64,000 bases of DNA from Microbacterium keratanolyticum. Lineage in GTDB: Bacteria; Actinomycetota; Actinomycetes; Actinomycetales; Microbacteriaceae. The DNA lies in the NCBI RefSeq assembly GCF_016907255.1, contig NZ_JAFBBQ010000001.1, positions 2,294,001-2,358,000 of the forward strand, given 5' to 3'. Positions 1 to 10,738 of this stretch are shown in pieces. Position 1 is the first letter of the stretch. Every line of letters starts with the position of its first letter. Below the pieces are notes generated by a model. That model was not told the DNA's origin and ran no database searches. It saw only the letters and a list, made by a program, of their open reading frames with translations. Position numbers and translations under genes: made by a program.

Positions 1-288
1 ACGGCGTCGCTCGTCATCCGCACGAACGGTCGCTTCCTCACGCCGTCGCCGTCGGGGGGCATCCTGCACGGGACCACGCAGCTGAGTGCTTATGAGTTCC
101 TCACGGCGCGCGGGCATGAGGCCGACTACGCGACGCTGCGGCTGGAAGACCTGCAGTCCGCGGATGCGGCATGGCTGCTGTCCAGCATCCGCCTTGCCGC
201 CCCGATCACCGCGGTCGACGATGTCGAGGTCCCCACGGATGCCGCGCTGACGCGTGAGCTCAACGCTTTCCTGCTGTCGCCGCGCTGA
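1..288 (+). CDS. pabC: Aminotransferase class IV, probable 4-amino-4-deoxychorismate lyase (C-terminal part)
   Basis: The window opens inside this gene; about 95 C-terminal residues remain before the TGA at 286-288. The stretch GGILHGTTQLSAYEFLTARG is the fold-type IV PLP enzyme motif that follows the catalytic lysine region (family form G-[IV]-x-x-G-[IT]-[TR]), and AAWLLSSIRLAAPITAVDD matches the substrate-side strand typical of aminodeoxychorismate lyases (family WL-x-SS-[VI]-R). The reaction would release 4-aminobenzoate and pyruvate for folate synthesis. Branched-chain or D-amino-acid transaminases share the fold and cannot be excluded without the N-terminus. It ends convergently with pstB across a large hairpin. 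Confidence 0.7.
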   Translation, partial: TASLVIRTNGRFLTPSPSGGILHGTTQLSAYEFLTARGHEADYATLRLEDLQSADAAWLLSSIRLAAPITAVDDVEVPTDAALTRELNAFLLSPR

Positions 289-297
289 GCGTTCCTT

Positions 298-383
298 CCT
301 GCGGGAGATCCGTGCGGCAGCTCCAACGACTGTGCGGCGTGTCGAATCCGACACGCCGCACATCAGGGCAGAGCTCCCGCAGG
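298..383. terminator. Nested bidirectional hairpin between pabC and pstB
   Basis: An inner perfect 14-bp stem (331-344 with 349-362, TGTGCGGCGTGTCG, loop AATC) is enclosed by an outer perfect 10-bp stem (CCTGCGGGAG at 298-307 with 374-383). It fills the gap between two convergent genes, so it can end both transcripts. There is no clear U-tract, as is usual in high-GC actinobacteria. Confidence 0.75.
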
Positions 384-396
384 AGCGAACCCGCCG

Positions 397-1176
397 TTAT
401 CCGAAACGACCGGAGACGTAGTCCTCCGTGGCCTGCACGGACGGCGTCGTGAAGATCGTCGCGGTGTCGTCGTACTCGATGAGCTTGCCCGGCTTGCCGG
501 TGCCGGCGATGTTGAAGAACGCCGTCTTGTCGCTCACGCGCGACGCCTGCTGCATGTTGTGGGTCACGATCACGATCGTGTACTCGTTCTTGAGCTCGGC
601 GATCAGCTCTTCGATCGCATAGGTGGAGATCGGGTCGAGGGCCGAGCAGGGCTCGTCCATGAGCAGCACCTGCGGCTCGACGGCGATCGCACGCGCGATG
701 CACAGACGCTGCTGCTGGCCACCCGAGAGACCCGAGCCGGGACGGTCCAGGCGATCCTTGACCTCGTTCCAGAGGTTCGCACCGCGCAGCGAGCGCTCGA
801 CGAGGTCGTCGGCGTCGGACTTCGCCATGCGCGTGTTGTTGAGGCGCACACCGGCGAGCACGTTCTCACGGATCGACATCGTGGGGAACGGGTTCGGCCG
901 CTGGAACACCATGCCGATCTGGCGGCGCACGAGCACGGGGTCGACACCGGGACCGTACAGGTCGTCGCCGTCGAGCAGGACCTTGCCCTCGACGCGGGCG
1001 CCCGGGATGACCTCGTGCATGCGGTTCAGCGTGCGCAGGAACGTCGACTTGCCGCAGCCCGACGGGCCGATGAATGCGGTGACGCTGCGCGGCTCGATGT
1101 CGAGGGCGACACCCTCGACGGCCAGGAAGTCGCCGTAGTAGACGTTGAGGTCATTGACTTCGATGCTCTTGGACAA
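397..1176 (-). CDS. pstB: Phosphate ABC transporter, ATP-binding protein PstB
   Basis: 259-aa ATPase that powers the PstSCAB high-affinity phosphate importer at the inner face of the membrane. Visible motifs are Walker [10 protein letters not shown], signature [14 protein letters not shown], Walker [14 protein letters not shown] and the H-loop VTHNM; the length is normal for PstB. The start is TTG at 1174-1176, preceded by GAGGAA at proper distance. It is the last gene of pstS-pstC-pstA-pstB. The operon is expected to be controlled by RegX3, encoded about 14 kb away in this window, through the PHO-type box upstream of pstS. Confidence 0.97.
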   Translation of the reverse strand: MSKSIEVNDLNVYYGDFLAVEGVALDIEPRSVTAFIGPSGCGKSTFLRTLNRMHEVIPGARVEGKVLLDGDDLYGPGVDPVLVRRQIGMVFQRPNPFPTMSIRENVLAGVRLNNTRMAKSDADDLVERSLRGANLWNEVKDRLDRPGSGLSGGQQQRLCIARAIAVEPQVLLMDEPCSALDPISTYAIEELIAELKNEYTIVIVTHNMQQASRVSDKTAFFNIAGTGKPGKLIEYDDTATIFTTPSVQATEDYVSGRFG

Positions 1177-1216
1177 TTCGGGTTCCTCAGATCTGTGAGT
1201 CGAGAGAAGTGGGCGC

Positions 1217-2317
1217 TCAGCGGCTCGTGGCCGGAGCGAAGAACTTGGCGATGAGGCGGGCGACGAGGTTCAGCAGCATCACGATGAGGATGAGCACGAG
1301 CGCTGCCGCCCAGGCGCGGTTGACGTACGCCTCGGCCGGAAGACCCTGGTTCATGTACTGCGTGTAGACGAACACCGGGAGCGTCATCATTCGGCCGTCG
1401 GTGAGGTTGTAGTTCATCGACGCGGTGAATCCGGCGGTGATGAGCAGCGGGGCCGTTTCGCCGATGACGCGGGCGATGGCGAGCATGATGCCCGTCGTGA
1501 TACCCGCGATCGAGGTGGGGAGCACGACCTTGAGGATCGTCAGCCACTTGGGCACACCGAGCGCGTAGGACGCCTCGCGCAGCTCGTTCGGGACGAGGCG
1601 CAGCATCTCTTCGCTGGAGCGCACCACGACCGGGATCATCAGCACGGCGAGCGACAGAGCGCCCATGATGCCCATGCGGACACCGGGGCCGAGCAGCAGC
1701 GCGAACAGCGCGTAGATGAAGAGACCGGCGACGATGGAGGGGATGCCGGTCATGACGTCCACGAGGAACGTGATGCCGCGTGCGAGCGGACCGCGACCGT
1801 ACTCGATGAGGTAGATCGCCGTGAACAGGCCGATCGGGATCGAGATGACCGCGGCGGCCAGGGTGATCAGGACTGTGCCCATGATGGCGTGCAGAGCGCC
1901 GCCGCCCTCGCCGACCACGTTGCGCATCGAGCTGCTGAAGAACTCTGCCGTCAGACCCGCGACACCGTTGGAGATGACCGTGAAGCCGACGGAGATCAGC
2001 GGTACGAGCGCGATCGCGAAGGCGGAGGTCACCAGGCCCGTGACCAGGCGGTCGGTAGCCTTGCGGCGTCCCTCGACCACACCGGAGATGACCGTGATGA
2101 GCACAAGGTAGAGCAGGACGCCGATGACGGTCGCGCCCACGACGTTCGGGCCTTCGCCGGCGGTGGCCCCCAGCAGGGTGAAGACCGCGAAGGAAATCGC
2201 GAGCGACAGACCGAGCAGTGCCCAGGGAGACCACTCGGGGAGGCGTCCGCTGGTGAGGCGCGTCGGCGGCGAGAGCACGACGGCCGACGGCGCAGGGGTG
2301 AGGTCGGTGAGAGTCAT
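1217..2317 (-). CDS. pstA: Phosphate ABC transporter permease PstA
   Basis: 366-aa permease, one half of the phosphate channel. An N-terminal extension of about 30 residues is followed by two closely spaced hydrophobic segments and then the core MetI-like fold; the EAA cytoplasmic loop that docks on PstB is seen as [20 protein letters not shown]. The longer N-terminal part with extra membrane segments is common in actinobacterial PstA. The ATG start at 2317 lies one base beyond the pstC stop codon, which implies translational coupling. It acts with PstC, PstB and the lipoprotein PstS. Confidence 0.96.
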   Translation of the reverse strand: MTLTDLTPAPSAVVLSPPTRLTSGRLPEWSPWALLGLSLAISFAVFTLLGATAGEGPNVVGATVIGVLLYLVLITVISGVVEGRRKATDRLVTGLVTSAFAIALVPLISVGFTVISNGVAGLTAEFFSSSMRNVVGEGGGALHAIMGTVLITLAAAVISIPIGLFTAIYLIEYGRGPLARGITFLVDVMTGIPSIVAGLFIYALFALLLGPGVRMGIMGALSLAVLMIPVVVRSSEEMLRLVPNELREASYALGVPKWLTILKVVLPTSIAGITTGIMLAIARVIGETAPLLITAGFTASMNYNLTDGRMMTLPVFVYTQYMNQGLPAEAYVNRAWAAALVLILIVMLLNLVARLIAKFFAPATSR

Positions 2318-2318
2318 G

Positions 2319-3263
2319 TCAGTTCGCTCCCGAGAAGTCCTTGCGACGGTTCACGATCATGCGCGCGATGGCGTTGACCAGGAATGTCACGACGAAGAGG
2401 ATGAGGCCGGTCGCGATCAGCACGTTGACGTTGACGCCGTAGGCCTCAGGGAACGTCTGCGCGATGTTGGCCGGGATCGTGTTGGGGTTCTCAGCAGTGA
2501 ACAGGCGGAAGTTGATGCCGCCGGACGCCGACAGCACCATGGCGACGGCCATGGTCTCTCCGAGCGCGCGGCCGAGGCCGAGCATAGCGGCCGAGACGAT
2601 GCCGCCGCGGGCGAAGGGCAGAACCGCCATGCGGATCATCTCCCAGCGCGTGGCACCGAGGGCGAGAGCGGCTTCCTCGTGCAGGCCAGGAGTCTGCAGG
2701 AAGATCTCGCGGCAGATGGCGGTCATGATGGGCAGCACCATCACGGCGAGGACGATGGCTGCGGTGAAGATCGTGCGGCCGGTGCCCGAGACCGGGCCGG
2801 CGAAGAGCGGGAACCAGCCGGCGTTCTCGACGAGCCAGGAGTATGCAGGCTGGACGGCGGGTGCGAGCACGCCGATGCCCCACAGGCCGAAGACGACCGA
2901 GGGGACGGCCGCGAGCAGATCGACGACGTAGCCGAGCGACTGCGAGAGCTTGCGGGGTGCATAGTGCGAGATGAAGAGCGCGACGGCGACCGAGAGCGGC
3001 ACGGCCATCAGGAGCGCGAGTGCCGCAGCCCAGACGGTGCCGAAGGCGAGAGGGGCGACGTAGTCCCAGAAGTTCCCGTCACGAAGGACGCTGGCGTCCT
3101 CGCCCGTCGCGGTCATGCCCGGGATCGACTGGACGACGAGGAAGACGGCGACCGCTGCGAGGGTGACGAGGATCATTGAGCCCGCGAAGAGCGCGGAGCC
3201 GGAGAACCAGCGATCGCCGGCGCGCTGCTTCGCCTTGGCGGGGGCCGGGGCCGTGGTTGTCAT
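2319..3263 (-). CDS. pstC: Phosphate ABC transporter permease PstC
   Basis: 314-aa permease with about six membrane segments, the other half of the phosphate channel. The coupling loop LHEEAALALGATRWEMIRMA is visible in the second half. I chose the ATG at 3263 (MTTTAPAPAK) because AGGGAAAG sits 8 nt before it; an in-frame ATG six codons upstream (3281) has no ribosome binding site and would overlap that Shine-Dalgarno. It follows pstS after a perfect 12-bp hairpin that may lower expression of the permease genes relative to the binding protein. Confidence 0.95.
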   Translation of the reverse strand: MTTTAPAPAKAKQRAGDRWFSGSALFAGSMILVTLAAVAVFLVVQSIPGMTATGEDASVLRDGNFWDYVAPLAFGTVWAAALALLMAVPLSVAVALFISHYAPRKLSQSLGYVVDLLAAVPSVVFGLWGIGVLAPAVQPAYSWLVENAGWFPLFAGPVSGTGRTIFTAAIVLAVMVLPIMTAICREIFLQTPGLHEEAALALGATRWEMIRMAVLPFARGGIVSAAMLGLGRALGETMAVAMVLSASGGINFRLFTAENPNTIPANIAQTFPEAYGVNVNVLIATGLILFVVTFLVNAIARMIVNRRKDFSGAN

Positions 3264-3308
3264 CTCGGGGCTTTCCCTCATTCAGGTCGGGTGGAGCGGG
3301 AGGGTGGT

Positions 3309-3340
3309 GGTGGGCTCGACAGGATGCCGTCGAGCCCACC
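3309..3340 (-). terminator. Intercistronic hairpin between pstS and pstC (partial terminator or mRNA stabiliser)
   Basis: Perfect 12-bp stem GGTGGGCTCGAC (3309-3320) with GTCGAGCCCACC (3329-3340) and an 8-nt loop, directly after the pstS stop codon inside the operon. There is no U-tract. Such elements commonly keep the binding-protein transcript more abundant than the distal permease and ATPase genes. Confidence 0.65.
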
Positions 3341-3347
3341 GGGTGGC

Positions 3348-4451
3348 TTACTTCGCCGAGATCAGGTCGATCGCGGTCTGTGCCTTGGTGCGGATCGTGT
3401 CCGAGATCGGTGCGCTGCCGGCGGCGGCTGCGGCGGCTTCCTGGCCCTCGGCGCTGATCGCGGTGGTGAAGAAGCCCTTCACCAGGTCAGCCTGCGCTGC
3501 GTCGGCGTAGTTCTCGCACGCGATGAGGTAGCTCACCAGGACGATCGGGTACACGCCGGCCTCGGCCGAGGTGCGGTCGAGCTTGACGGCGAGGTCACCC
3601 TCGCCGCGGCCCTCTTCGAGCGGCGATGCGTCAACGATGGCTGCTGCGGCCTCGGGGGAGTACGGGACGAACTCGTCGCCGACCTTGATCGAGACGGTGC
3701 CGAGCGAACCGGCGCGCGAGGCGTCGGCGTAGCCGATGGTGCCGGCGCCACCCTCGACGGCCTGCACGACGCCCGAGGTGCCCTGCGCGGACTCGCCCGA
3801 GGCGATCGGCCACTCTTCGACGGAACCGTGGGTCCAGACGTCGCCTGCGGCAGCCGCGAGGTAGTCGGTGAAGTTGCCCGTGGTGCCCGACTTGTCGGCG
3901 CGGTGGACGGGGTTGATCGCGAGGTCGGGGAGCTTCGCGTCGGGGTTCTCCGCCACAATGGCCGGGTCGTTCCACTTCGTGATCGTGCCGGCGAAGATGC
4001 CTGCGACGGTCGCCGCGTCGAGGTTGAGCGAGTCGACGCCCTCGACGTTGAAGATGATCGCGATCGGCGAGATGTAGGCGGGGACCTCGACGATGCCCGA
4101 GTCTGCTGCGCAGCCCTCGAACGTCAGCTCGTCCAGCTCAGAGGTCTTGAAGGCGCGGTCGGAACCGGCGAATGCGAAGGCACCCGCGGCGAAGGACTCG
4201 CGGCCCGTGCCGGATCCGGCCGGGTCGTAGTCGACGGTCACGTCGGGGTTCGCGGTCTGGAAGGACTTCGTCCACGCGGCCACGGCGACTTCCTGCGAGG
4301 AAGCGCCACCACCGACGAGGTTGCCGGAAAGCGTGGGGCCCTCGGGGGCGGTGCTGCCCTCGGGGGCTGCCTCGTTCGCGGCACAGCCGGCGAGTGCGAG
4401 AGCGGCCACCGCGCCGATGGCGGTGATGCGAGCAATGCGAGAGATCTTCAC
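3348..4451 (-). CDS. pstS: Phosphate-binding lipoprotein PstS
   Basis: 367-aa extracytoplasmic phosphate receptor. The N-terminus MKISRIARITAIGAVAALAL is a lipoprotein signal peptide followed by the lipobox LAGC. Phosphate-binding family motifs are visible: GGGASSQEVA near the N-terminus, DYDPAGSGTGRE and HRADKSGTTGNFTDYL. I chose the GTG at 4449-4451 because it places the signal peptide correctly; the upstream in-frame ATG (4499) would add a polar 16-residue extension before the signal. First gene of pstSCAB; a PHO/RegX3-type box lies about 100 nt upstream. Confidence 0.96.
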   Translation of the reverse strand: MKISRIARITAIGAVAALALAGCAANEAAPEGSTAPEGPTLSGNLVGGGASSQEVAVAAWTKSFQTANPDVTVDYDPAGSGTGRESFAAGAFAFAGSDRAFKTSELDELTFEGCAADSGIVEVPAYISPIAIIFNVEGVDSLNLDAATVAGIFAGTITKWNDPAIVAENPDAKLPDLAINPVHRADKSGTTGNFTDYLAAAAGDVWTHGSVEEWPIASGESAQGTSGVVQAVEGGAGTIGYADASRAGSLGTVSIKVGDEFVPYSPEAAAAIVDASPLEEGRGEGDLAVKLDRTSAEAGVYPIVLVSYLIACENYADAAQADLVKGFFTTAISAEGQEAAAAAAGSAPISDTIRTKAQTAIDLISAK

Positions 4452-4538
4452 TGTGGATCCGTTCGATTCAGTGGATGGGTTAGGCCCGGTGCAGGGCACT
4501 CACTGACGTTAGAAGCGTGTGTTAACCAGAGTGATCCC

Positions 4539-4560
4539 CCCGGGTAAACGGAAGGTGAAC
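4539..4560 (-). promoter_or_regulatory. PHO-type box (RegX3/PhoP-like operator) upstream of pstS
   Basis: On the minus strand two 11-nt direct repeat units adjoin each other: GTTCACCTTCC (4560-4550) and GTTTACCCGGG (4549-4539). The actinobacterial PHO box is built of 11-nt units of the form GTTCACC plus four bases, and the first seven bases match 7/7 and 6/7. It sits about 90-110 nt before the pstS GTG, on the strand read by the operon. RegX3 from the same window is the natural candidate ligand (inference). Confidence 0.7.
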
Positions 4561-4592
4561 GGCAGGCGGCGAAGCAGAGACCCCCCGCGGAT

Positions 4593-5527
4593 TCACGCGT
4601 TGGGCGCGTGCGTCTCGATCGAGATGATTCCGGATCCGGGGTTCGTCGCCGACAGATGCACGACGCTGAACGCTCCGACGGGAAGGTCGGCGGCGCTGCT
4701 CAGGTACGAACCCTGCATGGTGCCGGTGGCGAGGGCGATCTCGCGAAGGATGTCGGGGAGGACCGGGCCGTGGCTGCAGACGACCGCAGCTTTGCCGGAT
4801 CGAATGCGCTTTCCGATGACGGTGCGGACATCGGATGTGCCGTCCTCCCAGGCATCCTGACTGAGGAGCGCTGTCTGCCGAGGCGTGCGCGAGAGCGCGC
4901 GGGCGAGAGGCGCGACGGTCTCGACACAGCGGACGGCGTCACTCGTGACGATCCGTCGCGTGCCGAAGGCACGGAGCGCGCCGACGATGTTCTGGGCCTG
5001 TGCCTGCCCGCGGGGCGTCAGAGGACGCGATGCATCCGCGCCGTCCCACTCCGAGCGCGCAACCGCCTTCGCGTGACGCAGCGCGATGATCGGGAAGGTG
5101 TGCAGGATGCCGTCGGCGATGAGGCGTTCGAACTCGTCGAGGATCTCGACATCGACGGGGTAGCTGAGCCGGGCGCGCGCCTTCTTGAGACTGACCCACT
5201 CGATCGCGGCGATCTCGCGGTTCGGCACGAACGCCGACTGCCGGATCGCCTGATCGGTCGCCTCGGCCGACCAGTAGTGCACGACCTTCGTCTTGCGATT
5301 GGTCATCTGGTAGCGCGAGACACCGACCGGAACGCCGAGGATGACGCGGATGCCGGTCTCCTCGAAGATCTCTCGCGCCGCGGTCTGCGCGAGCATCTCC
5401 CCGGGGTCGACCTTGCCCTTGGGGAGAGTGACGTCGCGGTACTTCGTGCGGTGGATCAGCAGCAGCCGCAGTTTGCCGTCGATGAGCCGCCAGACCACCC
5501 CGCCTGCGGCGTAGACCGCAGATTCGC

Positions 5528-5531
<4 letters not shown>
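4593..5531 (-). CDS. mutT1: NUDIX hydrolase / histidine phosphatase fusion (MutT1-like)
   Basis: 312-aa two-domain protein. The N-terminal half has the Nudix box [20 protein letters not shown] followed by TGI; the C-terminal half starts with the histidine-phosphatase RHA motif ([10 protein letters not shown]) and has the second catalytic region CSHGPVL. Mycobacterial MutT1 has this same architecture, cleans oxidised (8-oxo) nucleoside polyphosphates and is encoded beside ppk. The ATG start at 5531 overlaps the ppk stop codon (ATGA), so the two genes are translationally coupled. An in-frame upstream ATG (5633) would run deep into ppk and is rejected. Confidence 0.9.
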
Positions 5532-7708
<2,177 letters not shown>

Positions 7709-7766
7709 GGCACCCGTCGGTGACGCGCGAGTGAACTCGGTCGCGTTGTGTCGGTCATGCCACGGC

Positions 7767-8462
7767 TCAGTCGGCCGCCCGCGCCGTGGCATGACTGTCA
7801 TCGTCGTAGACATTGAAGCGGTAGCCGACGTTGCGCACCGTGCCGATGACCTGCTCATGGTCGCCGAGCTTGGCTCGCAGACGACGCACATGCACGTCGA
7901 CCGTGCGTGTGCCGCCGAAGTAGTCGTAGCCCCAGACCTCGCTGAGCAGCTGTTCGCGCGTGAAGACGCGAGACGGATGCGTGGCGAGGAAGTGCAGCAG
8001 CTGGAACTCTTTGTAAGTCAGATCGAGTGCGCGGCCGTGTAGCTTCGCCGAGTAGGACTGCTCATCGATCGTGATTCCGGATGCCTGGACGCGCACGGGC
8101 TCGTCGTCCGTGGCCGCTTCCCGCGAGAGGGCGAGGCGGATGCGGGCGTCCACCTCCGCGGGGCCCGCGGTGTCGAGGATCATGTCGTCGATTCCCCAGT
8201 CACCGTTCACCGCGCTCATACCGCCCTCGGTCACGACCAGGAGCAGCGGTGCACGGTGGCCCGTGGTGCGGATGAGCGTGCAGAGTGACTTCGCGGCGAC
8301 GAGCGCCGTGCGGGCATCCACGATGACGAGGTCGGCATCCGGTGCCGTGACGAGTTCTGCGGGCTGTGCCGGAATGGTGCGGACCTGGTGGCTCAGGAGT
8401 TCGAGCGCGGGCAGGACACTCTCCGTGGTCGGAGATGATGTCAACACCAGCAGGAGAGCCAA
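7767..8462 (-). CDS. glnR: GlnR-type orphan response regulator (nitrogen control)
   Basis: 231-aa OmpR-family regulator. The receiver half (1-120) retains the central Asp in [11 protein letters not shown] but lacks the usual acidic N-terminal cluster and the conserved Lys; [20 protein letters not shown] and [16 protein letters not shown] are characteristic of actinobacterial GlnR, an atypical receiver thought not to depend on a kinase. The C-terminal winged helix ends [14 protein letters not shown] chose the TTG at 8460-8462 because GAAAGGA precedes it by a normal distance and the protein then starts at the first receiver strand. GlnR controls ammonium assimilation and in some relatives phosphate crosstalk; no histidine kinase is adjacent. 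Confidence 0.87.
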   Translation of the reverse strand: MALLLVLTSSPTTESVLPALELLSHQVRTIPAQPAELVTAPDADLVIVDARTALVAAKSLCTLIRTTGHRAPLLLVVTEGGMSAVNGDWGIDDMILDTAGPAEVDARIRLALSREAATDDEPVRVQASGITIDEQSYSAKLHGRALDLTYKEFQLLHFLATHPSRVFTREQLLSEVWGYDYFGGTRTVDVHVRRLRAKLGDHEQVIGTVRNVGYRFNVYDDDSHATARAAD

Positions 8463-8534
8463 GCGAGTCCTTTCGTGCGCCCCATGATAGCGCCGGCATG
8501 CCCACGGCCTCGCGCCATGAGTCACAATGGACAC

Positions 8535-8825
8535 ATGTCAGAACCGGCTCTCGCTCCGCGCAACGCCCTCGGTGGCATGGCGATCGTCTGGGTCGTGGGC
8601 GCTGTTGCGGCTGTCGCGATCGGGCTCTTCGTCCCGGAAGCCCTCGTCATGCCCTGGATGGTGATCGCCTTCGGCGGGTGTCTGCTGCTGTCGTTCGGCG
8701 TGCAGCTCGTCTACGGACGCACGCAGGGCTTCATCGTCCGCGTGGCGGGCAGCGCGCTCGGGGCGCTGCTTCTCATGGGGCTGTCCTCGGTGGGTTTCGC
8801 GCTCGCGACGATCCTGCACGTCTGA
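8535..8825 (+). CDS. Small membrane protein of unknown function
   Basis: 96-aa protein with three hydrophobic segments (about residues 14-32, 39-58 and 70-93). I do not recognise a family. The ATG at 8535 is preceded by CACAAT at 8523-8528, which fits a -10 box of a leaderless transcript; an in-frame ATG at 8517 lies upstream of that element. It is divergent from the GlnR gene and followed by a 7-bp inverted repeat (8828-8834 with 8843-8849). Confidence 0.75.
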   Translation: MSEPALAPRNALGGMAIVWVVGAVAAVAIGLFVPEALVMPWMVIAFGGCLLLSFGVQLVYGRTQGFIVRVAGSALGALLLMGLSSVGFALATILHV

Positions 8826-8876
8826 AACCTGCGATCGGCACGTCGCAGGCGCGGGAAAGCGCGGTAGAGTGGCCGT

Positions 8877-8990
8877 ATGGACCTCGTCGCGCTCGAACTC
8901 TTCTTCGTTGGCCTGCTCGGCCTCGCCGGCCTCGCCATCGCCTTCGTCTCGGGCGCTGTGCTCGTCAACCTCTTCCGCGGCCAGCGCTGA
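8877..8990 (+). CDS. 37-aa single-span membrane microprotein
   Basis: An ATG at 8877 opens a 37-codon frame closed by TGA at 8988-8990. The product starts MDLVALELFFVGLLGLAGLA, continues hydrophobic to about residue 31 and ends NLFRGQR, a basic cytoplasmic anchor; one transmembrane helix fills nearly the whole protein. TAGAGT at 8865-8870 lies 12 nt before the ATG, the same spacing as at other leaderless genes here. GC-ending codons dominate as in its neighbours. It precedes the nitrobindin-like gene by 13 nt, so the two are probably co-transcribed. Function unknown. Confidence 0.65.
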   Translation: MDLVALELFFVGLLGLAGLAIAFVSGAVLVNLFRGQR

Positions 8991-9003
8991 CCGGAGGATC
9001 GGC

Positions 9004-9609
9004 ATGATCGACCTTCCGACCGATCTGCCCGCCGATCTGGCTCCTCTCTCGTGGCTCCTCGGTGTCTGGGAGGGCACGGGCGTCATCGAGTACGAGGCGG
9101 GCGGACACCATTTCACGGGTGAGTTCACGCACCGCGTGAGCTTCAGCCATGACGGTGGTCCCTTCCTGAACTACGCGGCGACCGCGTGGATGGCCGCCGA
9201 AGAGGGCGAGGCATCCGTTCCTCTTGTCGCTGAATCCGGGTTCTGGCGTCTCAGCCGTCCCGCGCTGCCGACCGATCCCGGACCCGCGCTGCTCCCGCCG
9301 ATCGGCACCGCCCCCGCGCGCACGGTGCACGATGTGGAAGAGCTGCGCAGCGAGCGCGGTGGGTTCCCGATCGAGGTCTCGATCGCGCATTCCGACGGCG
9401 GGCTTGAGCTGTACCTCGGCGAGGTGAACGGACCGCGCATCGATATCGCCTCTGACGCGATCGTGCGCGCCGCGACCGCCAAGGTCTACGGAGCGGCCAG
9501 CCGTATGTACGGTCTCGTCGACGGTCACCTGCTGTGGGCGTGGGACATCGCGGCGCTCGGCACCGAGATGCGCTCGCACGCCTCGGCACGCCTCGCCCGG
9601 ATGCCCTGA
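9004..9609 (+). CDS. FABP-family heme-binding beta-barrel protein (nitrobindin-like)
   Basis: 201-aa protein of the bacterial fatty-acid-binding-like/nitrobindin family (UPF0678). The family signature G-x-W-x-G-x-G appears as GVWEGTG near residue 21, the strand pair FTHRVSFSHDGGPFLNYAATAW follows, and the C-terminal His of RSHASARLAR (about H192) is at the position of the heme ligand in nitrobindins. Family members bind ferric heme and may isomerise peroxynitrite (known for homologues, not shown here). GGAGG precedes the ATG. Its stop overlaps the next start (ATGA), so it is coupled to ygfZ. Confidence 0.85.
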   Translation: MIDLPTDLPADLAPLSWLLGVWEGTGVIEYEAGGHHFTGEFTHRVSFSHDGGPFLNYAATAWMAAEEGEASVPLVAESGFWRLSRPALPTDPGPALLPPIGTAPARTVHDVEELRSERGGFPIEVSIAHSDGGLELYLGEVNGPRIDIASDAIVRAATAKVYGAASRMYGLVDGHLLWAWDIAALGTEMRSHASARLARMP

Positions 9610-10736
9610 TGTCCGCCTTCTCGCAGATTCCCGGCGCTGTTCTCGACCACGACGTGGTGAGCCACTTCGGCGATCCGACGCGCGAGCAGCGCGCGCTTGA
9701 TCGCGGCACGGCGCTGTCGCCGCTCGGCGACCGGACGATCGTCGAGGTCGAAGGCGCGGACCGCCTGACGTGGCTTGACTCGATCACGTCGCAGTCGCTG
9801 CTTCGCCTGCACCCGGGCGACAGCACCGAGCTTCTCGTGCTAGATCCGCAGGGGCGCGTCGAACACGCGGCCGGCGTCGTCGACGACGGCGTGAGCACCT
9901 GGCTGATCGCAGATGCGGGGGATGCCCCTGCGCTCGCCGCGTGGCTGAAGCGGATGGTGTTCCGCGCACGTGCGGTCGTGACGGTGCGCGACGATCTGAG
10001 CGCTGTCGGCGTCATCGCCGGAGGCGTGGCGGAGGAGCTCGCGGTGGGCGCGGCCGTCACCCCGCACGAGGTGCCTCTGGTGTGGAGCGACCCCTGGAAC
10101 GCCGTGCAGCCGGGCGGTCACCAGTACCACCTCGGTGAGGATCACCCCGGTGCGGAGTATGCCTGGCGGATCGCGATCGTCGACGCAGATGCCACTGCCG
10201 CGCTGGTCGCGCGCGTCGATGCGCGTGCGGATGCCACGTGGGCGGGTGCTCTCGCCGCGGAAGCGCTGCGTGTGGCCGCCTGGCGTCCGCGCTGGGCGCG
10301 TGAGGTCGATGACCGTTCGATCCCGCATGAGACGGACTGGATTCGCAGCGCCGTGCACCTGTCGAAGGGGTGCTACCGCGGGCAGGAGACGGTCGCGAAG
10401 GTGCACAATCTCGGGCACCCCCCGCGTCGTCTGACCGCGTTGCACCTCGACGGCAGCGACAGCATCTTCCCCGCGCCCGGTGACGTCGTGCTCGCGGGGG
10501 ACGACGAGGTCGGGCAGATCACCTCGGTCGCCCGGCACCACGAGCTCGGGCCGATCGCGCTCGCGATCCTCAGCCGGCGTGCACCTGCCGACGCCCTCGT
10601 TGTTCGCACCGCACACGGTGATGTCGCGGCCTCGCAGGAGATCATCGTTCCCGCAGAGGCGGGCGCGACCGCGAACGTTCCGCGACTGACGCGACTTTCG
10701 CGACGCCCCACCGCACCCGACCCGCGCGACGCCTGA
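9609..10736 (+). CDS. ygfZ: Folate-binding protein YgfZ (Fe-S cluster assembly/repair)
   Basis: 375-aa protein of the GcvT-like YgfZ family, which uses tetrahydrofolate to support iron-sulfur cluster enzymes. The diagnostic motif K-G-C-Y-x-G-Q-E is present as LSKGCYRGQETVAKVHN at about residues 252-268, and the N-terminal aminomethyltransferase-like strand VEGADRLTWLDSITSQ is clear. The ATG overlaps the stop of the upstream heme-binding protein gene, an arrangement widespread in actinobacteria. It converges on the methyltransferase gene with only two bases between the stops. Confidence 0.93.
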   Translation: MSAFSQIPGAVLDHDVVSHFGDPTREQRALDRGTALSPLGDRTIVEVEGADRLTWLDSITSQSLLRLHPGDSTELLVLDPQGRVEHAAGVVDDGVSTWLIADAGDAPALAAWLKRMVFRARAVVTVRDDLSAVGVIAGGVAEELAVGAAVTPHEVPLVWSDPWNAVQPGGHQYHLGEDHPGAEYAWRIAIVDADATAALVARVDARADATWAGALAAEALRVAAWRPRWAREVDDRSIPHETDWIRSAVHLSKGCYRGQETVAKVHNLGHPPRRLTALHLDGSDSIFPAPGDVVLAGDDEVGQITSVARHHELGPIALAILSRRAPADALVVRTAHGDVAASQEIIVPAEAGATANVPRLTRLSRRPTAPDPRDA

Positions 10737-10738
10737 CG

